Shown: positions 39,510 through 49,045 of the stretch, in pieces | Layout of the letters: every line of letters begins with the position of its first letter | Numbering within the stretch: the stretch's first letter is position 1 | Assembly (NCBI RefSeq): GCF_022138605.1 | Contig: NZ_JACBFS010000006.1 | Coordinates: 1 to 64,000 of the forward strand | Direction: 5' to 3' | DNA length: 64,000 nucleotides | From: Xanthobacter sp. NM-25 | Lineage (GTDB): Bacteria > Pseudomonadota > Alphaproteobacteria > Rhizobiales > Xanthobacteraceae | Position numbers and translations under genes: made by a program | The notes under the pieces: model-generated | The model's database searches: none | What the model was told of the DNA's origin: nothing | Seen by the model: only the letters and a program-made list of their open reading frames with translations

Positions 39510-40477
39510 GCGGGGCCTCCTTTCTTGGCTTTGGACTTGGCCTTCAACGCCTCGTCGCGGGCCGCGGCGGCGGCGTCGGAGAGGCGCACCACCACCCGGT
39601 CGGGCAGCCGCAGGTCAACGATGGTGATGTCGCGGGTGAGAATCTTCTTGTCGCGGTCGAGGGCAGCGAGCTCCAGAAGCGCGCCCTCCATGCCCTTCTC
39701 CGGCAGCCGCACGTCGATGCCGTTGCGCATCTTCAGGGTCCAGCGGCGGTCCGCCACCAGAATGGCGGCCCGCACCTGCTCCTTCACCGCCGGCAGCCGC
39801 GCCAGCGAATCGACGATCTCGCCCACCCGCTTCTCGGCCCCCTCGCCCACCACGATGGGCAGGTCCACATAGCGCGGGTCGTCCGAATAAGGGGCGATGG
39901 GAATGCCGTCGCGGGCGATCACCTTGATCTCGCCATTGGCCTGCCACAGCGCGAAGGCCTGGCGCTCGTTGATGGAAATGTCGATGCGGTCGGGGAATTG
40001 CTTGCGCACGCTCGCCGCCTGGATCCAGGGCATGGCCTCCAGCCTGGCGCGCATGTCGTCGGCATTGACGAACAGGATGGAGGTGGAGGCCTTGATCCCG
40101 GCCCCCTGCAGGATCTCCGCCGGCGTCATGTGGTTGTAGCCGGAGAGATTGACCTCGCGGATCTTGAATCCCGCGAGGTTGGCCGCCGCATCGGCAATGT
40201 CCATGCCGATGCCCTTGGCCTCCTCCACGTGCTCGCCGCGCACGATACCATAGGCCGAGAAGCCGCCGATCACCGCCACCGTCAGCAGGCTGGCGCCGCG
40301 CCGACCGAGCCGGGACCCCGCCAGCCGCACGTGCAGGCGCCGCAGCAGAAGGGCGAACCGGCTGGCCGGACGCGGATCGGCCGGCAGCCTTTTGTGCCGG
40401 CCGGGCGGAACGGGCGCCCCGCGCGGCGTCTGCCGCGAGGCCCTTACCGTTCCAGCGACGCGTCCTCCACCATCCAT
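39506..40477 (-). CDS. ftsQ: FtsQ, divisome membrane protein
   Basis: A 323-residue bitopic membrane protein. A basic cytoplasmic leader (about 65 residues) precedes one transmembrane segment (SLLTVAVIGGFSAYGIV), a POTRA domain (IREVNLSGYNHMTPAEILQG) and the FtsQ beta domain. It links early and late divisome parts. The 5' end overlaps ddl by 34 bp. The C-terminus is lysine-rich (KAKSKAKKGG). Confidence 0.94.
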   Translation of the reverse strand: MDGGGRVAGTVRASRQTPRGAPVPPGRHKRLPADPRPASRFALLLRRLHVRLAGSRLGRRGASLLTVAVIGGFSAYGIVRGEHVEEAKGIGMDIADAAANLAGFKIREVNLSGYNHMTPAEILQGAGIKASTSILFVNADDMRARLEAMPWIQAASVRKQFPDRIDISINERQAFALWQANGEIKVIARDGIPIAPYSDDPRYVDLPIVVGEGAEKRVGEIVDSLARLPAVKEQVRAAILVADRRWTLKMRNGIDVRLPEKGMEGALLELAALDRDKKILTRDITIVDLRLPDRVVVRLSDAAAAARDEALKAKSKAKKGGPA

Positions 40478-41364
40478 GTCACTAGCTCACCGAATGAGAT
40501 GCCCGCGTGGGCTGCCATGTCGGGCACCAGAGACGTTTCGGTCATGCCGGGCTGGGTGTTCACTTCCAGGCAGACGAGGCCAGAGGCATTCCCCTTGGAC
40601 ACGTCGTATCGGAAGTCCGCTCGGGACACCCCCCGGCAGCCGAGAGCTCGGTGCGCCGTTAGGCTTAACATCTGCACCTGCTCGTAAACTTCAGGTAAAA
40701 TCCGCGCCGGAAGGATGTGTCTGGAGCCGCCGGGCGCGTATTTGCTCTCGTAGTCGTAAAACGGCTGGGTGGCCTCCACCTCGATTACAGCCAGGGGTTG
40801 GTCGCCCATCACCCCGCAGGTGAGCTCCATGCCGGGGATGAATTCCTCGGCCAGAAGGGTCTCGCCGAAGGCCCAATCTTCCCTGTGGAGTTCCTGGGGC
40901 GGGTGGGCCTGGCCCTCGCGCACGATGAACACGCCGATGCTGGAGCCACCCACCACGTGCTTCAGAACATAGGGTGGCTTCATCACATGGCCCTGCGCCG
41001 CCTCAGCGCGACTCACGGTGCGCCCCGCCGCCACCGGCACACCGGCGGCCGCCAGCATGATGCGGGCCTGCCCCTTGTCCATGGCCAGCGCCGAGGCGAG
41101 CACGCCCGAATGGCTGTAGGGAATGCGCAGGATCTCCAGGATGCCCTGGATAGTGCCATCCTCGCCCGGATGGCCATGCAGCACGTTCAGCGCCACGTCA
41201 GGCGCCAGGCGCGCCAGCACCTCCGCCACATCCCGCTGGACATCGACACGGGTGACCCGATAGCCGGCCCCCTCCAGCGCCGCGGCGCAGGCGGCGCCGG
41301 AGCGCAGCGAGACCTCCCGCTCGGACGACCAGCCGCCCATGAGCACCGCCACGTGTTTGGTCAT
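40444..41364 (-). CDS. ddl: D-alanine:D-alanine ligase
   Basis: A 306-residue ATP-grasp ligase making D-Ala-D-Ala for peptidoglycan. HVAVLMGGWSSEREVSL is the N-terminal signature; LHGHPGEDGTIQGILEI and YSHSGVLASALAMDK follow; the Mg/ATP loop is VCLEVNTQPGMTETS. Upstream in-frame codons are rejected because the start at 41364 gives the standard N-terminus. It lies between murB (65 bp) and ftsQ (overlap). Confidence 0.96.
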   Translation of the reverse strand: MTKHVAVLMGGWSSEREVSLRSGAACAAALEGAGYRVTRVDVQRDVAEVLARLAPDVALNVLHGHPGEDGTIQGILEILRIPYSHSGVLASALAMDKGQARIMLAAAGVPVAAGRTVSRAEAAQGHVMKPPYVLKHVVGGSSIGVFIVREGQAHPPQELHREDWAFGETLLAEEFIPGMELTCGVMGDQPLAVIEVEATQPFYDYESKYAPGGSRHILPARILPEVYEQVQMLSLTAHRALGCRGVSRADFRYDVSKGNASGLVCLEVNTQPGMTETSLVPDMAAHAGISFGELVTWMVEDASLER

Positions 41365-41429
41365 TGTCTTGGTCCTGGATCTGTCAAAGTTGTGGACACC
41401 CACCATGGGGCGCGCGCCTTGCGCTTTTG

Positions 41430-42407
41430 CTAATCGGCGGCCGGCATGGCCAGAGGAAGGCCGATTCGCTTGATCTCCCATTGGAGATCCACCCCCGAAT
41501 GCTCCCGCACCCGGCGCCGCACCTCTTCGCCCAGGGCCTCGATCTCGGCCGCTGTGGCTCCGCCCAGATTGACCAGGAAATTGGTGTGCAGCTCCGACAC
41601 CTGGGCGCGGCCAAGGGTGAGGCCGCGACAGCCGGCAGCGTCCACCAGCTTCCAGGCGCTGGTGCCGGGCGGGTTCTTGAAGGTGGAACCGCCGGTGCGG
41701 CTCTTGATGGGCTGGGTGGCTTCCCGGCTTTCGGTGATCTTGGCCATCTGCGCGGCGATCTCGCCCGCATCCCCCGGCCGGCCCTCGAAGGTGGCGCGGG
41801 TGAAGATGAGATCATCCGGCGCCCCGCAATGCCGATAGGTAAAGTCCATGTCGGTGGCGGAGAGCGTCACCCGGGCGCCGGTCCGCGTCACCGCCTCGGC
41901 GCCCACGAACACGTCCTTCACCTCGCCCCCGTAGGCGCCGCCGTTCATGCGCAGGGCGCCGCCGATGGCGCCGGGAATGCCGCGCAGGAAGGCAAAGCCC
42001 TCGAGCCCCGCCTCTGCCGCCGCCCGCGCCACCTTCACGTCGGGCACGCCGGCCCCCGCGCTGATGCGCGTGCCGTCCACCGCGATGTCGGTGAAGCCCT
42101 TGGCCAGCCGCACCACCACGCCGGGCACGCCGCCATCGCGCACGATGAGGTTGGAGCCGAGGCCGATGACCGTCACCGGCACCTCCGCCGGCAGCACCGC
42201 CAGCAGGCCGGCCAGATCGTCCGCATCGGCCGGCAGGAACAGCAGCTGGGCCGGCCCGCCCACCCGGAACCAGGTGAGCTCCGCCAGCGGCGCGTTGGCG
42301 ATGAGCCGGCCGCGCAGGTTCGGGACCCGGGCGCGCAGCTCGGGCACCAGATCGGCGAACGGCGCCGATCTGGTGCCCGGGTTCACCGGATGTTCCCCCA
42401 CGCTCAT
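41430..42407 (-). CDS. murB: MurB, UDP-N-acetylenolpyruvoylglucosamine reductase
   Basis: A 325-residue FAD enzyme that reduces UDP-GlcNAc-enolpyruvate to UDP-MurNAc. VIGLGSNLIVRDGGVPGVVV, FLRGIPGAIGGALRMNGGAYG (FAD site), RTGGSTFKNP (catalytic Ser) and KLVDAAGCRG are conserved. The start MSVGEHPV at 42407 has GGGAG upstream. It is the first gene of the visible cell-division unit; murC, its usual neighbour, is absent, replaced by an oppositely oriented oxidoreductase gene. Confidence 0.95.
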   Translation of the reverse strand: MSVGEHPVNPGTRSAPFADLVPELRARVPNLRGRLIANAPLAELTWFRVGGPAQLLFLPADADDLAGLLAVLPAEVPVTVIGLGSNLIVRDGGVPGVVVRLAKGFTDIAVDGTRISAGAGVPDVKVARAAAEAGLEGFAFLRGIPGAIGGALRMNGGAYGGEVKDVFVGAEAVTRTGARVTLSATDMDFTYRHCGAPDDLIFTRATFEGRPGDAGEIAAQMAKITESREATQPIKSRTGGSTFKNPPGTSAWKLVDAAGCRGLTLGRAQVSELHTNFLVNLGGATAAEIEALGEEVRRRVREHSGVDLQWEIKRIGLPLAMPAAD

Positions 42408-42585
42408 GCGGCCAGCTCCCTTGGTTTTCCGTCCGGGTTCGGCCTGCCTGTCCCACATGGGACGGCCCAGGGCAAGGCCGGCAGCCGCATGGGAGATGCG
42501 CCGGGGAACACGGTGCCGTCACCACAGGTGAGGCAAAGGGCGGGTCGTGGCATAATGCACCGGCCCCCTCGCCAGGAACTGCCCC

Positions 42586-43263
42586 ATGCGCGACCTCACC
42601 CCCGACGGCGCCGACCCGTCCGCCCCCACCAAGCTCACCACCAGCAAGACCCGCTGGGCGCAGGAGCGGCGCTTCCTGACCGGCCAGCCGGGCCGGCCCG
42701 CGGCGCAGCGCCTGCCCCCCGGCCAGCATCTGGTGACCGATTGGCCGGTGCTCGATCTCGGCATCCAGCCCGAAATTCCGCTGGAGGCGTTCCGGCTGGA
42801 CATCACCGGCGCGGTGGAGCGCCCGCAGTCCTGGGACTGGTCCGGCTTCACCGGCCTGCCGCAGACCCGCCTCGTCAGCGACATCCATTGCGTGACCACC
42901 TGGTCGCGCTACGACAATGCCTGGGAGGGGGTCACCACCCGCGACCTTCTGGATCTGGTGGGCCCCACCGCCGAGGCCCGGGCGGTGATGCTGCGCAGCC
43001 ATGACGGCTACACCACCAACCTGCCGCTGGAGGATTTCGCCGATCCGCAGGCACTGGTGGCCCATTCCTGGCAAGGCGCGCCGCTCTCCCGCGCCCATGG
43101 CGGGCCGGTGCGGCTGATCGTGCCCCACCTCTATTTCTGGAAGAGCGCCAAGTGGCTGCGCAAGATCGAGGTGATCCCCGCCGACAAGCCCGGCTTCTGG
43201 GAGCGGCGCGGCTATCACATGCGCGGCGATCCGTGGGCCGAGGAGCGCTATGCCGAAGACTGA
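42586..43263 (+). CDS. YedY-like molybdopterin oxidoreductase (cytosolic form)
   Basis: A 225-residue protein of the sulfite oxidase/YedY (MsrP) molybdopterin family. LEAFRLDITGAVERPQSWDW, SDIHCVTTWSRYDNAWEGV with the Mo-ligand Cys, LRSHDGYTTNLPLEDF and LIVPHLYFWKSAKWLRKIE are characteristic. Unlike MsrP it has no Tat signal. The partner and substrate are unknown. It ends 6 bp from the stop of the convergent amine oxidase gene. Confidence 0.9.
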   Translation: MRDLTPDGADPSAPTKLTTSKTRWAQERRFLTGQPGRPAAQRLPPGQHLVTDWPVLDLGIQPEIPLEAFRLDITGAVERPQSWDWSGFTGLPQTRLVSDIHCVTTWSRYDNAWEGVTTRDLLDLVGPTAEARAVMLRSHDGYTTNLPLEDFADPQALVAHSWQGAPLSRAHGGPVRLIVPHLYFWKSAKWLRKIEVIPADKPGFWERRGYHMRGDPWAEERYAED

Positions 43264-43269
43264 CCGCCC

Positions 43270-44658
43270 CTAGCCGGCCTTGCCGCCGGTGAGCAAAGTG
43301 ATGGCCTGGCCGGCGGCACGCTCGCCCGACTGCCACGCCCCGGCCACCGTGCCCCACAGGCGCTCGTGGGCATGCTCACCAGCAAACAGCAGGCGGCTGG
43401 CGACCACATCGAGAAACACCCGCCGCAGGTTGCCGGCCCCCGGCATGGCGCAGGACATGGCGCCGAGGGCCAGCGGCTCCTTGGTCCAGCGGGTGTGATG
43501 CACCCGGCCGATGCGCTTGGCCGCCTCGGCCCCGAACTCGCGGGTGATCGCCTCCTCCAGGAAGGCGCGCACCCCACCAGGGGTCGCATCCGCCAGAGTG
43601 GCCGCCAGGTCACCGCCCACGTCGAGGCTGTGGAGCCGGGTGCCGGCGAGCCGCGCCTGCAGCATGTAGCCACGCCCCGCCTCGGTGCGGAAATACACCA
43701 GCTCGTCAGGCCGCAGGCCGCCGGGATTGCCCGGCCACTCGAAGCCGATATGGTCATAGGCGCCCAGCGGAATCCGCTCCACGGCGGTGCGATAGCGGGC
43801 CGGCAGATTGGGCAGAATGCGCAGCCGGCCATTCGCCAGCAGGGTGGGCGGCACGGCCACGATCACCATCCGCGCCTGCAGGGTGCCGCGATTGGTCTGC
43901 ACGCTCACCCCGCGTCGGGCGTTGAGATCGACGCTGCGGGCGGCGGTGTCGAGCTGCACCGTCAGCGGCGTTGCCAGGCTCGCGATCAGCGCCCCCAGCC
44001 CCTGCCGGCAGACATCCGCCAGTTCCCGCTCCTCGGCGTGGGATACGTCGACGGTGGAGACATCGGCGAGATCGCGGCCGCGCAGGTAGGGCCCGGTGAC
44101 GAAATCGGCGGATGCGGACCACGGGCCCAGATCCGGCAGCACCCGGGCCGCGGGCAGATCACGACCGGCATCGCCGGCGGCGACGATGGCCCGCTCGGCC
44201 CGGCGTACGGCGCCCACGAACCCCTCATATTCGGAATCCGTCGCTTCCTTGCCGCCCAGGTAGAGCCGGCCGGCCTCCGGCGCGCGCGCCACGTCGAAGC
44301 CGGCGACCCGCCCCAGGGTGGAGATCTCGGTGGCGGCGGGGAAATGAATGCGATTGGCCCCCAGGTCGAACGGCAGGCCGAAGATGGCGTTATCGGTGAA
44401 GGCGCGCCCGCCGACCCGGCGCCCCGCCTCGATCAGCGCATAGGTGATGCCGGCCGCCGCCAGCTTGCGCGCCGCGGCGATGCCCGCCGCGCCGGCGCCG
44501 ATGATAATCACGTCGGGCTGGCTGCTCTGCCCGAGCGCGGCGGCCCCCGCCAGCGGCGCCGTCGCCAGCGCCAGGCCGCCGGCCAGAAAACGGCGACGAT
44601 CCAGAATATGGCGGCGATCCGGAGATCGGGAGACGGCGCGGAGCGGGTTCACAGTCAC
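43270..44658 (-). CDS. Tat-exported flavin amine oxidase
   Basis: A 462-residue FAD monoamine oxidase. The N-terminus carries a twin-arginine-like signal, RRRFLAGGLALATAPLAGAA, then the FAD motif VIIIGAGAAGIAAARKL and EAGRRVGGRAFTD; the C-terminal FAD block is RLLFAGEHAHERLWGTV. The substrate is unknown. The start is chosen as GTG 44658 (TVNPLRAVSRSP), about 20 residues before the twin arginines; upstream codons to 44763 are possible but atypical. Confidence 0.85.
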   Translation of the reverse strand: MTVNPLRAVSRSPDRRHILDRRRFLAGGLALATAPLAGAAALGQSSQPDVIIIGAGAAGIAAARKLAAAGITYALIEAGRRVGGRAFTDNAIFGLPFDLGANRIHFPAATEISTLGRVAGFDVARAPEAGRLYLGGKEATDSEYEGFVGAVRRAERAIVAAGDAGRDLPAARVLPDLGPWSASADFVTGPYLRGRDLADVSTVDVSHAEERELADVCRQGLGALIASLATPLTVQLDTAARSVDLNARRGVSVQTNRGTLQARMVIVAVPPTLLANGRLRILPNLPARYRTAVERIPLGAYDHIGFEWPGNPGGLRPDELVYFRTEAGRGYMLQARLAGTRLHSLDVGGDLAATLADATPGGVRAFLEEAITREFGAEAAKRIGRVHHTRWTKEPLALGAMSCAMPGAGNLRRVFLDVVASRLLFAGEHAHERLWGTVAGAWQSGERAAGQAITLLTGGKAG

Positions 44659-44802
44659 GATGGGGCCCCTGGAGCCGGATCCGCCTCGCGGCAAGAGCGG
44701 TGCAAGCGTTTCAAGACCGGCCCGGCAACGCAGGGCGCCGCCGGCTGGCCGGCACTCTAGCATGGCCGCCCGCAGCGGAGGAACGGCCGCAGGATGATCC
44801 CC

Positions 44803-45729
44803 TCAGCTCTGCCGTTCCGCAACGAAATGCGCCGCCGCCGCCAGGGTCGCCCCGCGGGCGCCGAACGGCGCCAGCGCCGCCTCGGCGGTGGCCACCAGCC
44901 CGTTGAGGCGGTCCCGCGCCGCCGGCAGGCCGAGGCGCGACACCAAGGTGCCCTTGCCGGCGGCAATGTCCTTGTGCACCTTCTTGCCCATGGCTGCGGC
45001 ATCGCCCTCCACGTCGAGAATGTCATCGGCGATCTGGAAGGCAGCCCCGAGCGCGCGCCCATAGGCCGTCAGCGCCGCCCGCTCCTCTGGGGAAGCCCCC
45101 GCCAGCAGACCGCCCGCCTCAGCCGAGAACAGCAGCAGCGCCCCGGTCTTCATGCTCTGCAGCCGCAGGATCTCCGCCTCCGAAAGAGCCAGGGGGGTAC
45201 CGTCATCGAACCGTCCCTCGGCGGTGAGATCGAGGACCTGCCCGCCCACCATGCCGCCCAGCCCGCCCGCCCGGGCCAGAGCGCGCACCAAGGCGACCCG
45301 CACCGCTGGATCGGGATGGGCATCAGCCCCGGCCAGCAGGTCGAACGCCAGCGTCAGCAGGCCATCCCCCGCGAGAATGGCGGTGGCGACATCGAAGGCC
45401 TTGTGCACGGTCGGCCGGCCACGCCGCAGGTCGTCGTCGTCCATGGCTGGCAGATCATCATGGACCAAAGAATAGCAATGCAGGCACTCCACCGCCGCCG
45501 CAGTGGTCACCGCCGCTTCGGTGGGCAGGCCGAACAGCGCCGCGCTCTCGATCACGAGGAAGGGGCGCAGCCGCTTGCCGCCCGCGAGCGCTCCATGGCG
45601 CATGGCAGCCAGCAAACGGTCGGGACGCGCGATCTCCCCTTCCGCCGGCGTTGCGGCAAGGGCAAGGGCGAGGCGCGCCTCGGTGGCGGCGGCGGCGGCA
45701 TCGAGGCGGATCGCGAGCGGCTGGGTCAC
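44803..45729 (-). CDS. Farnesyl/geranylgeranyl diphosphate synthase
   Basis: A 308-residue trans-prenyl synthase of the IspA class. It has GGKRLRPFL, the first Asp-rich motif DDLPAMDDDDLRRG, GDGLLTLAF, KTGALL and the second Asp-rich motif FQIADDILDVEGD. It condenses IPP with allylic diphosphates; chain length cannot be decided by eye. The D-x2-x(2)-D spacing of the first motif (DDxxxxD) is the bacterial type. It is a single gene divergent from mtgA. Confidence 0.93.
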   Translation of the reverse strand: MTQPLAIRLDAAAAATEARLALALAATPAEGEIARPDRLLAAMRHGALAGGKRLRPFLVIESAALFGLPTEAAVTTAAAVECLHCYSLVHDDLPAMDDDDLRRGRPTVHKAFDVATAILAGDGLLTLAFDLLAGADAHPDPAVRVALVRALARAGGLGGMVGGQVLDLTAEGRFDDGTPLALSEAEILRLQSMKTGALLLFSAEAGGLLAGASPEERAALTAYGRALGAAFQIADDILDVEGDAAAMGKKVHKDIAAGKGTLVSRLGLPAARDRLNGLVATAEAALAPFGARGATLAAAAHFVAERQS

Positions 45730-45884
45730 GGGCGGCCTTCACACGGAATGGGACGGTGGATGGAACGCCGAGCGCCGGCGCCCCGTTGACGCAAGGCTTC
45801 CGGTGCCCCAACCAGGAGGCCAGGTCAAGGCGCGGCGCGTCAGGGCCGCTGTCGTCCTCGCGCTCCCGGACCCAAGGGTGACCG

Positions 45885-46544
45885 ATGATCCGCTTTCTCA
45901 TCCAGCTCGCCTGTGTGGCCATCGCGGTGCCCCTGGTGCTGGCGGTGCTCTACAATGTGGGCCATCCCGCCTCGACCCTGATGCTGGCCCGCATGCTGAC
46001 CGGCGAGCGGGTGGAGCGGATCTGGACCCCGCTGGCCGACTTCTCCCCGGCCCTCGTGCGCACGGTGGTCGCCTCGGAGGATGCCCGCTTCTGCGTCCAC
46101 CACGGCGTCGACGTGGAGGAAATGCGCAAGGTGGTGGAGAAGGCCGACGATCTCGAGGACCTGCGCGGCACCTCCACCATCACCATGCAGGTGGTGAAGA
46201 ACCTGTTCCTGTGGCAACGGCCGGAAGTGCCACGCAAGATCATCGAGCTGCCCCTGGCGGTGTGGCTCGACGCGGTGATGAGCAAGCGGCGGATCCTCGA
46301 AATCTACCTCAACATCGCTGAATGGGGCCCGGACGGCACCTTCGGAGCCGAGGCGGCGGCGCAGCAGCAGTTCGGCATTGCCGCCGCGCGCATCAGCGCC
46401 GACCAGGCCGCCCGGCTGGCGGTGATGCTGCCCAACCCACAGCGCCGCAGTGCCGGCAACCCGGGCCCCGGCCTGCGCCGGCTGGCCGACCGGCTGGAGG
46501 CGCGGGTCCCCCGCGAGGGCCCCGAGCTCATCGCCTGCCTGTGA
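45885..46544 (+). CDS. mtgA: MtgA, monofunctional peptidoglycan glycosyltransferase
   Basis: A 219-residue GT51 enzyme that polymerises lipid II. One N-terminal membrane segment (FLIQLACVAIAVPLVLAVLY) is followed by the catalytic motif VVASEDARFCVHHGVD (Glu65), RGTSTITMQVVKNLFL, RKIIELPLAVWLDAVMSKRR and ILEIYLNIAEWGPDGTFGAE. All four GT51 motifs are intact. Inner membrane, active site periplasmic. Confidence 0.95.
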   Translation: MIRFLIQLACVAIAVPLVLAVLYNVGHPASTLMLARMLTGERVERIWTPLADFSPALVRTVVASEDARFCVHHGVDVEEMRKVVEKADDLEDLRGTSTITMQVVKNLFLWQRPEVPRKIIELPLAVWLDAVMSKRRILEIYLNIAEWGPDGTFGAEAAAQQQFGIAAARISADQAARLAVMLPNPQRRSAGNPGPGLRRLADRLEARVPREGPELIACL

Positions 46545-46627
46545 CCGCCCGAACGGCCGAACCCCGCGCCTTTGCCTTGATTGTGCCGGCCATCCGCGCC
46601 ACATGGGCAGCAGGAGACCTTTGCCCC

Positions 46628-47254
46628 ATGACCGAAGCCGTCAGGCCGCCCGCCCCTTCGTCCCCCTCGGCGTCCACCCGCGCCCCTATGAGCCCGCTGC
46701 TGAAAATCGGCCTGGAGATCGGGCCCCTGGTTCTCTTCTTCGCCGCCAATGCCTATGGCGGCATCTACGCCGCCACCGGGGTGTTCATGGTGGCGACCCT
46801 GGCCTCCCTCGGGCTGATGTGGGTGCTGGCGCGCCGCATCGCGGTGATGCCGCTGGTCTCGGCGTTGGTGGTGATGGTGTTCGGCGGCCTGACTCTGTGG
46901 CTGCAGGACGACCATTTCATCAAGATGAAGCCGACCCTGGTGAATGGGGTGTTCGCGGTGCTGCTGTTCGGAGGGCTGGTGTTCAAGAAGCCCCTGCTGC
47001 CCTACGTCTTCGACGGCATGGTTCAGCTCACGGATGCGGGCTGGCGGGCGCTGACCCTTCGCTGGGGGTTGTTCTTCCTGGTGATGGCGGTGCTGAACGA
47101 GGTGGTGTGGCGCTCCTTCTCAACCGACACTTGGGTCGCCTTCAAGACCTTCGGCTATCTGCCCATGACCTTTGCCTTCGCCTTGGCCCAGGCGCCCCTG
47201 ATGGCCCGGCACGACCTCAAGGCCAACACGGACGGCGCCGATGGGGCCGCGTGA
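46628..47254 (+). CDS. YciB/septation protein A-family membrane protein
   Basis: A 208-residue inner-membrane protein with five or six hydrophobic segments: LLKIGLEIGPLVLFFAANAY, TGVFMVATLASLGLMWVLA, PLVSALVVMVFGGLTLWL, FAVLLFGGLVF, and GLFFLVMAVLNEVVWRSF. DDHFIKMKPT between the third and fourth segments is the family signature. YciB proteins affect cell-envelope synthesis and septation. The start at 46628 leaves a Pro/Ser-rich 25-residue leader. It lies 83 bp after mtgA. Confidence 0.93.
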   Translation: MTEAVRPPAPSSPSASTRAPMSPLLKIGLEIGPLVLFFAANAYGGIYAATGVFMVATLASLGLMWVLARRIAVMPLVSALVVMVFGGLTLWLQDDHFIKMKPTLVNGVFAVLLFGGLVFKKPLLPYVFDGMVQLTDAGWRALTLRWGLFFLVMAVLNEVVWRSFSTDTWVAFKTFGYLPMTFAFALAQAPLMARHDLKANTDGADGAA

Positions 47255-47314
47255 TCCACGCGGCCCGTTGACGCCGCCCACGCGCAGCCCCATAAGCCAA
47301 GCGGAGGGCGCCGC

Positions 47315-47761
47315 ATGCTGACGAAAAAAGGAAAATACGGGCTGAAGGCCGCTGTGCATCTGGCGCGGCTGCCGACGGGCGGCTCCACGCAGGTGGCCGA
47401 CATCGCCGAGGCCAACAACATCCCGAAGAAGTTCCTCGACGTGATCCTCGGCGAGCTGCGCAATGCCGGCTTTCTCGCCAGCAAGAAGGGCAAGCTCGGC
47501 GGCTACCGTCTGGCCAAGCCGGCGGAGGACATCCTCGTCGGCGACATGATCCGCGCCCTCGACGGCCCGCTCGCCCCCTTTCCCTGCGCCAGCCGCAATG
47601 CCTACGAGCCCTGCGAGGACTGCGACATTTCCACCTGCGAGGTGCGATTGCTGATGGTGCGGGTGCGCGATGCCATCGGCACGGTGCTCGACACCACCAC
47701 CCTCGCCCAGATGCGCGACATGTCGCAGGAACAGCTGGCCTCCTTCGTCGACTACATCTGA
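47315..47761 (+). CDS. Rrf2-family regulator with four-Cys motif
   Basis: A 148-residue Rrf2-type transcription factor: KGKYGLKAAVHLARLP winged-helix start, VADIAEANNIPKKFLDVILG recognition helix, GYRLAKPAEDI wing, and a Cys cluster FPCASRNAYEPCEDCDISTC in the dimerisation region that could hold an Fe-S cluster (four Cys rather than the three of IscR). Targets unknown. The start MLTKKGKYGLKA is typical. It lies 60 bp after the YciB gene and faces the exporter operon. Confidence 0.92.
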   Translation: MLTKKGKYGLKAAVHLARLPTGGSTQVADIAEANNIPKKFLDVILGELRNAGFLASKKGKLGGYRLAKPAEDILVGDMIRALDGPLAPFPCASRNAYEPCEDCDISTCEVRLLMVRVRDAIGTVLDTTTLAQMRDMSQEQLASFVDYI

Positions 47762-47829
47762 CCGGCAGCGCCGCCCCCTCGCACTTCCAGCATGCCCACA
47801 CGACCACGCCAAAGGTGCGCCCGCCGCCT

Positions 47830-49044
47830 TCACTGCTGCGCGGCGAGGAACTTGCGGAAGCGGGCCAGCGCCACCGAGAAGAACAGCATGCCCACCACGA
47901 ACGTGGCGAGGAACCGCGGCCAGACCGTCTCCATGCCGGCACCGCGATAGAGGATCGCCTGGGCGAACGCCACGAACTGGGTGGAGGGCGACACCTGCAT
48001 GGTGGCCTGCAGCCATTGCGGCATGCTCTCCAGCGGGGTGAAGCCACCGGACAGCATGTTCATGGGCAGCACGGTGAGAAAGAACAGCAGTCCGAACTGC
48101 GGCATGGACCCCGACAGCGTGCCGAGGAAGATCCCGAGCGCGGCCGTGAAGAACAAATAGAGCGCGGTTCCCACCAGGAACAGCGGCACCGAGCCGGCGA
48201 TCTCCATGCCCATCACCAGCTTCAGCACGACGATGATGCTGAAGGCGGTGCCCACCAGGATCACGAGGCCGTTGGCGAGGATCTTGGCCAGCATGATCTC
48301 GGAAGGGCGCACCGGCAGCACCAGCAGATGCTCCAGCGTGCCATGCTCGCGCTCACGGATGAGCGCCGCCCCGGCCAGCAGCACCGACAGCATGGTGATG
48401 TTGGTGATCAGCCCCATGGTGCCGGTGAACCAGGAGGATTCCAGCCCCTGGTTGAAGGCGATGCGGATCTTGAGCTCCACCGGCGTGGCCGTCTCCCGCG
48501 CGGTGCGCGAGACGTATTCGTTCACCTGCTGCTGGAAGATGGCCGAGATGTCGGTGGCCCCGAGGCCGGCCTGCATGAGGGCGGTGGCGTCGATCAGCAA
48601 TTGCACCGAAGGCGCGCGGCCGGCCAGCACGTCCTGCTGGAAATTGGGCGGCACGTTCAGCACGAAGGTGTAGCGCGCCGCGTCCATCTCCTTGTCCACC
48701 TCATCGGGCTTCAACGCCACCGGCGGCTGGAAGCGCGGTGGCAGGAAGCCGTCGAGAATGGCGTGGGACAAAGGCGAGTTGTCCTCGTCCACCACCCCCA
48801 CCGTGGCCCGGTTGAGATCGTGCTTCATGCCGTTGGCCTGGATGTAGATGGCCGCGGTGAAGGCATAGAGCACCAGCACCAGCAGCGCCCGGTCCCGCCA
48901 CAGGCTGATGAGCTCCTTCTTGAACAGGTTCACCACATTAGTGATGCGTGCGGCGAGGCGCTGCCCCAGGGAGCGCCGCGGCCGCGATGGCGCCGCCATC
49001 CCACGCGCGCCGGGGCCTTCTTGCTTCACGTCCGTCGGGGCCAT
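47830..49044 (-). CDS. ABC-2 type permease (YhhJ-like)
   Basis: A 404-residue ABC-2 permease. One N-terminal membrane segment (LLVLVLYAFTAAIYIQ), a large periplasmic domain (about 75-200), then five hydrophobic segments (MGLITNITMLSVLLAGAALI, LVILVGTAFSIIVVLKLVMG, PLFLVGTALYLFFTAALGIF). REREHGTLEHLLVLPVRPSE is the conserved cytoplasmic loop. It is the third gene of the HlyD-RbbA-permease exporter; its ATG is 1 nt after the upstream stop. Confidence 0.93.
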   Translation of the reverse strand: MAPTDVKQEGPGARGMAAPSRPRRSLGQRLAARITNVVNLFKKELISLWRDRALLVLVLYAFTAAIYIQANGMKHDLNRATVGVVDEDNSPLSHAILDGFLPPRFQPPVALKPDEVDKEMDAARYTFVLNVPPNFQQDVLAGRAPSVQLLIDATALMQAGLGATDISAIFQQQVNEYVSRTARETATPVELKIRIAFNQGLESSWFTGTMGLITNITMLSVLLAGAALIREREHGTLEHLLVLPVRPSEIMLAKILANGLVILVGTAFSIIVVLKLVMGMEIAGSVPLFLVGTALYLFFTAALGIFLGTLSGSMPQFGLLFFLTVLPMNMLSGGFTPLESMPQWLQATMQVSPSTQFVAFAQAILYRGAGMETVWPRFLATFVVGMLFFSVALARFRKFLAAQQ

Positions 49045-49045
49045 G

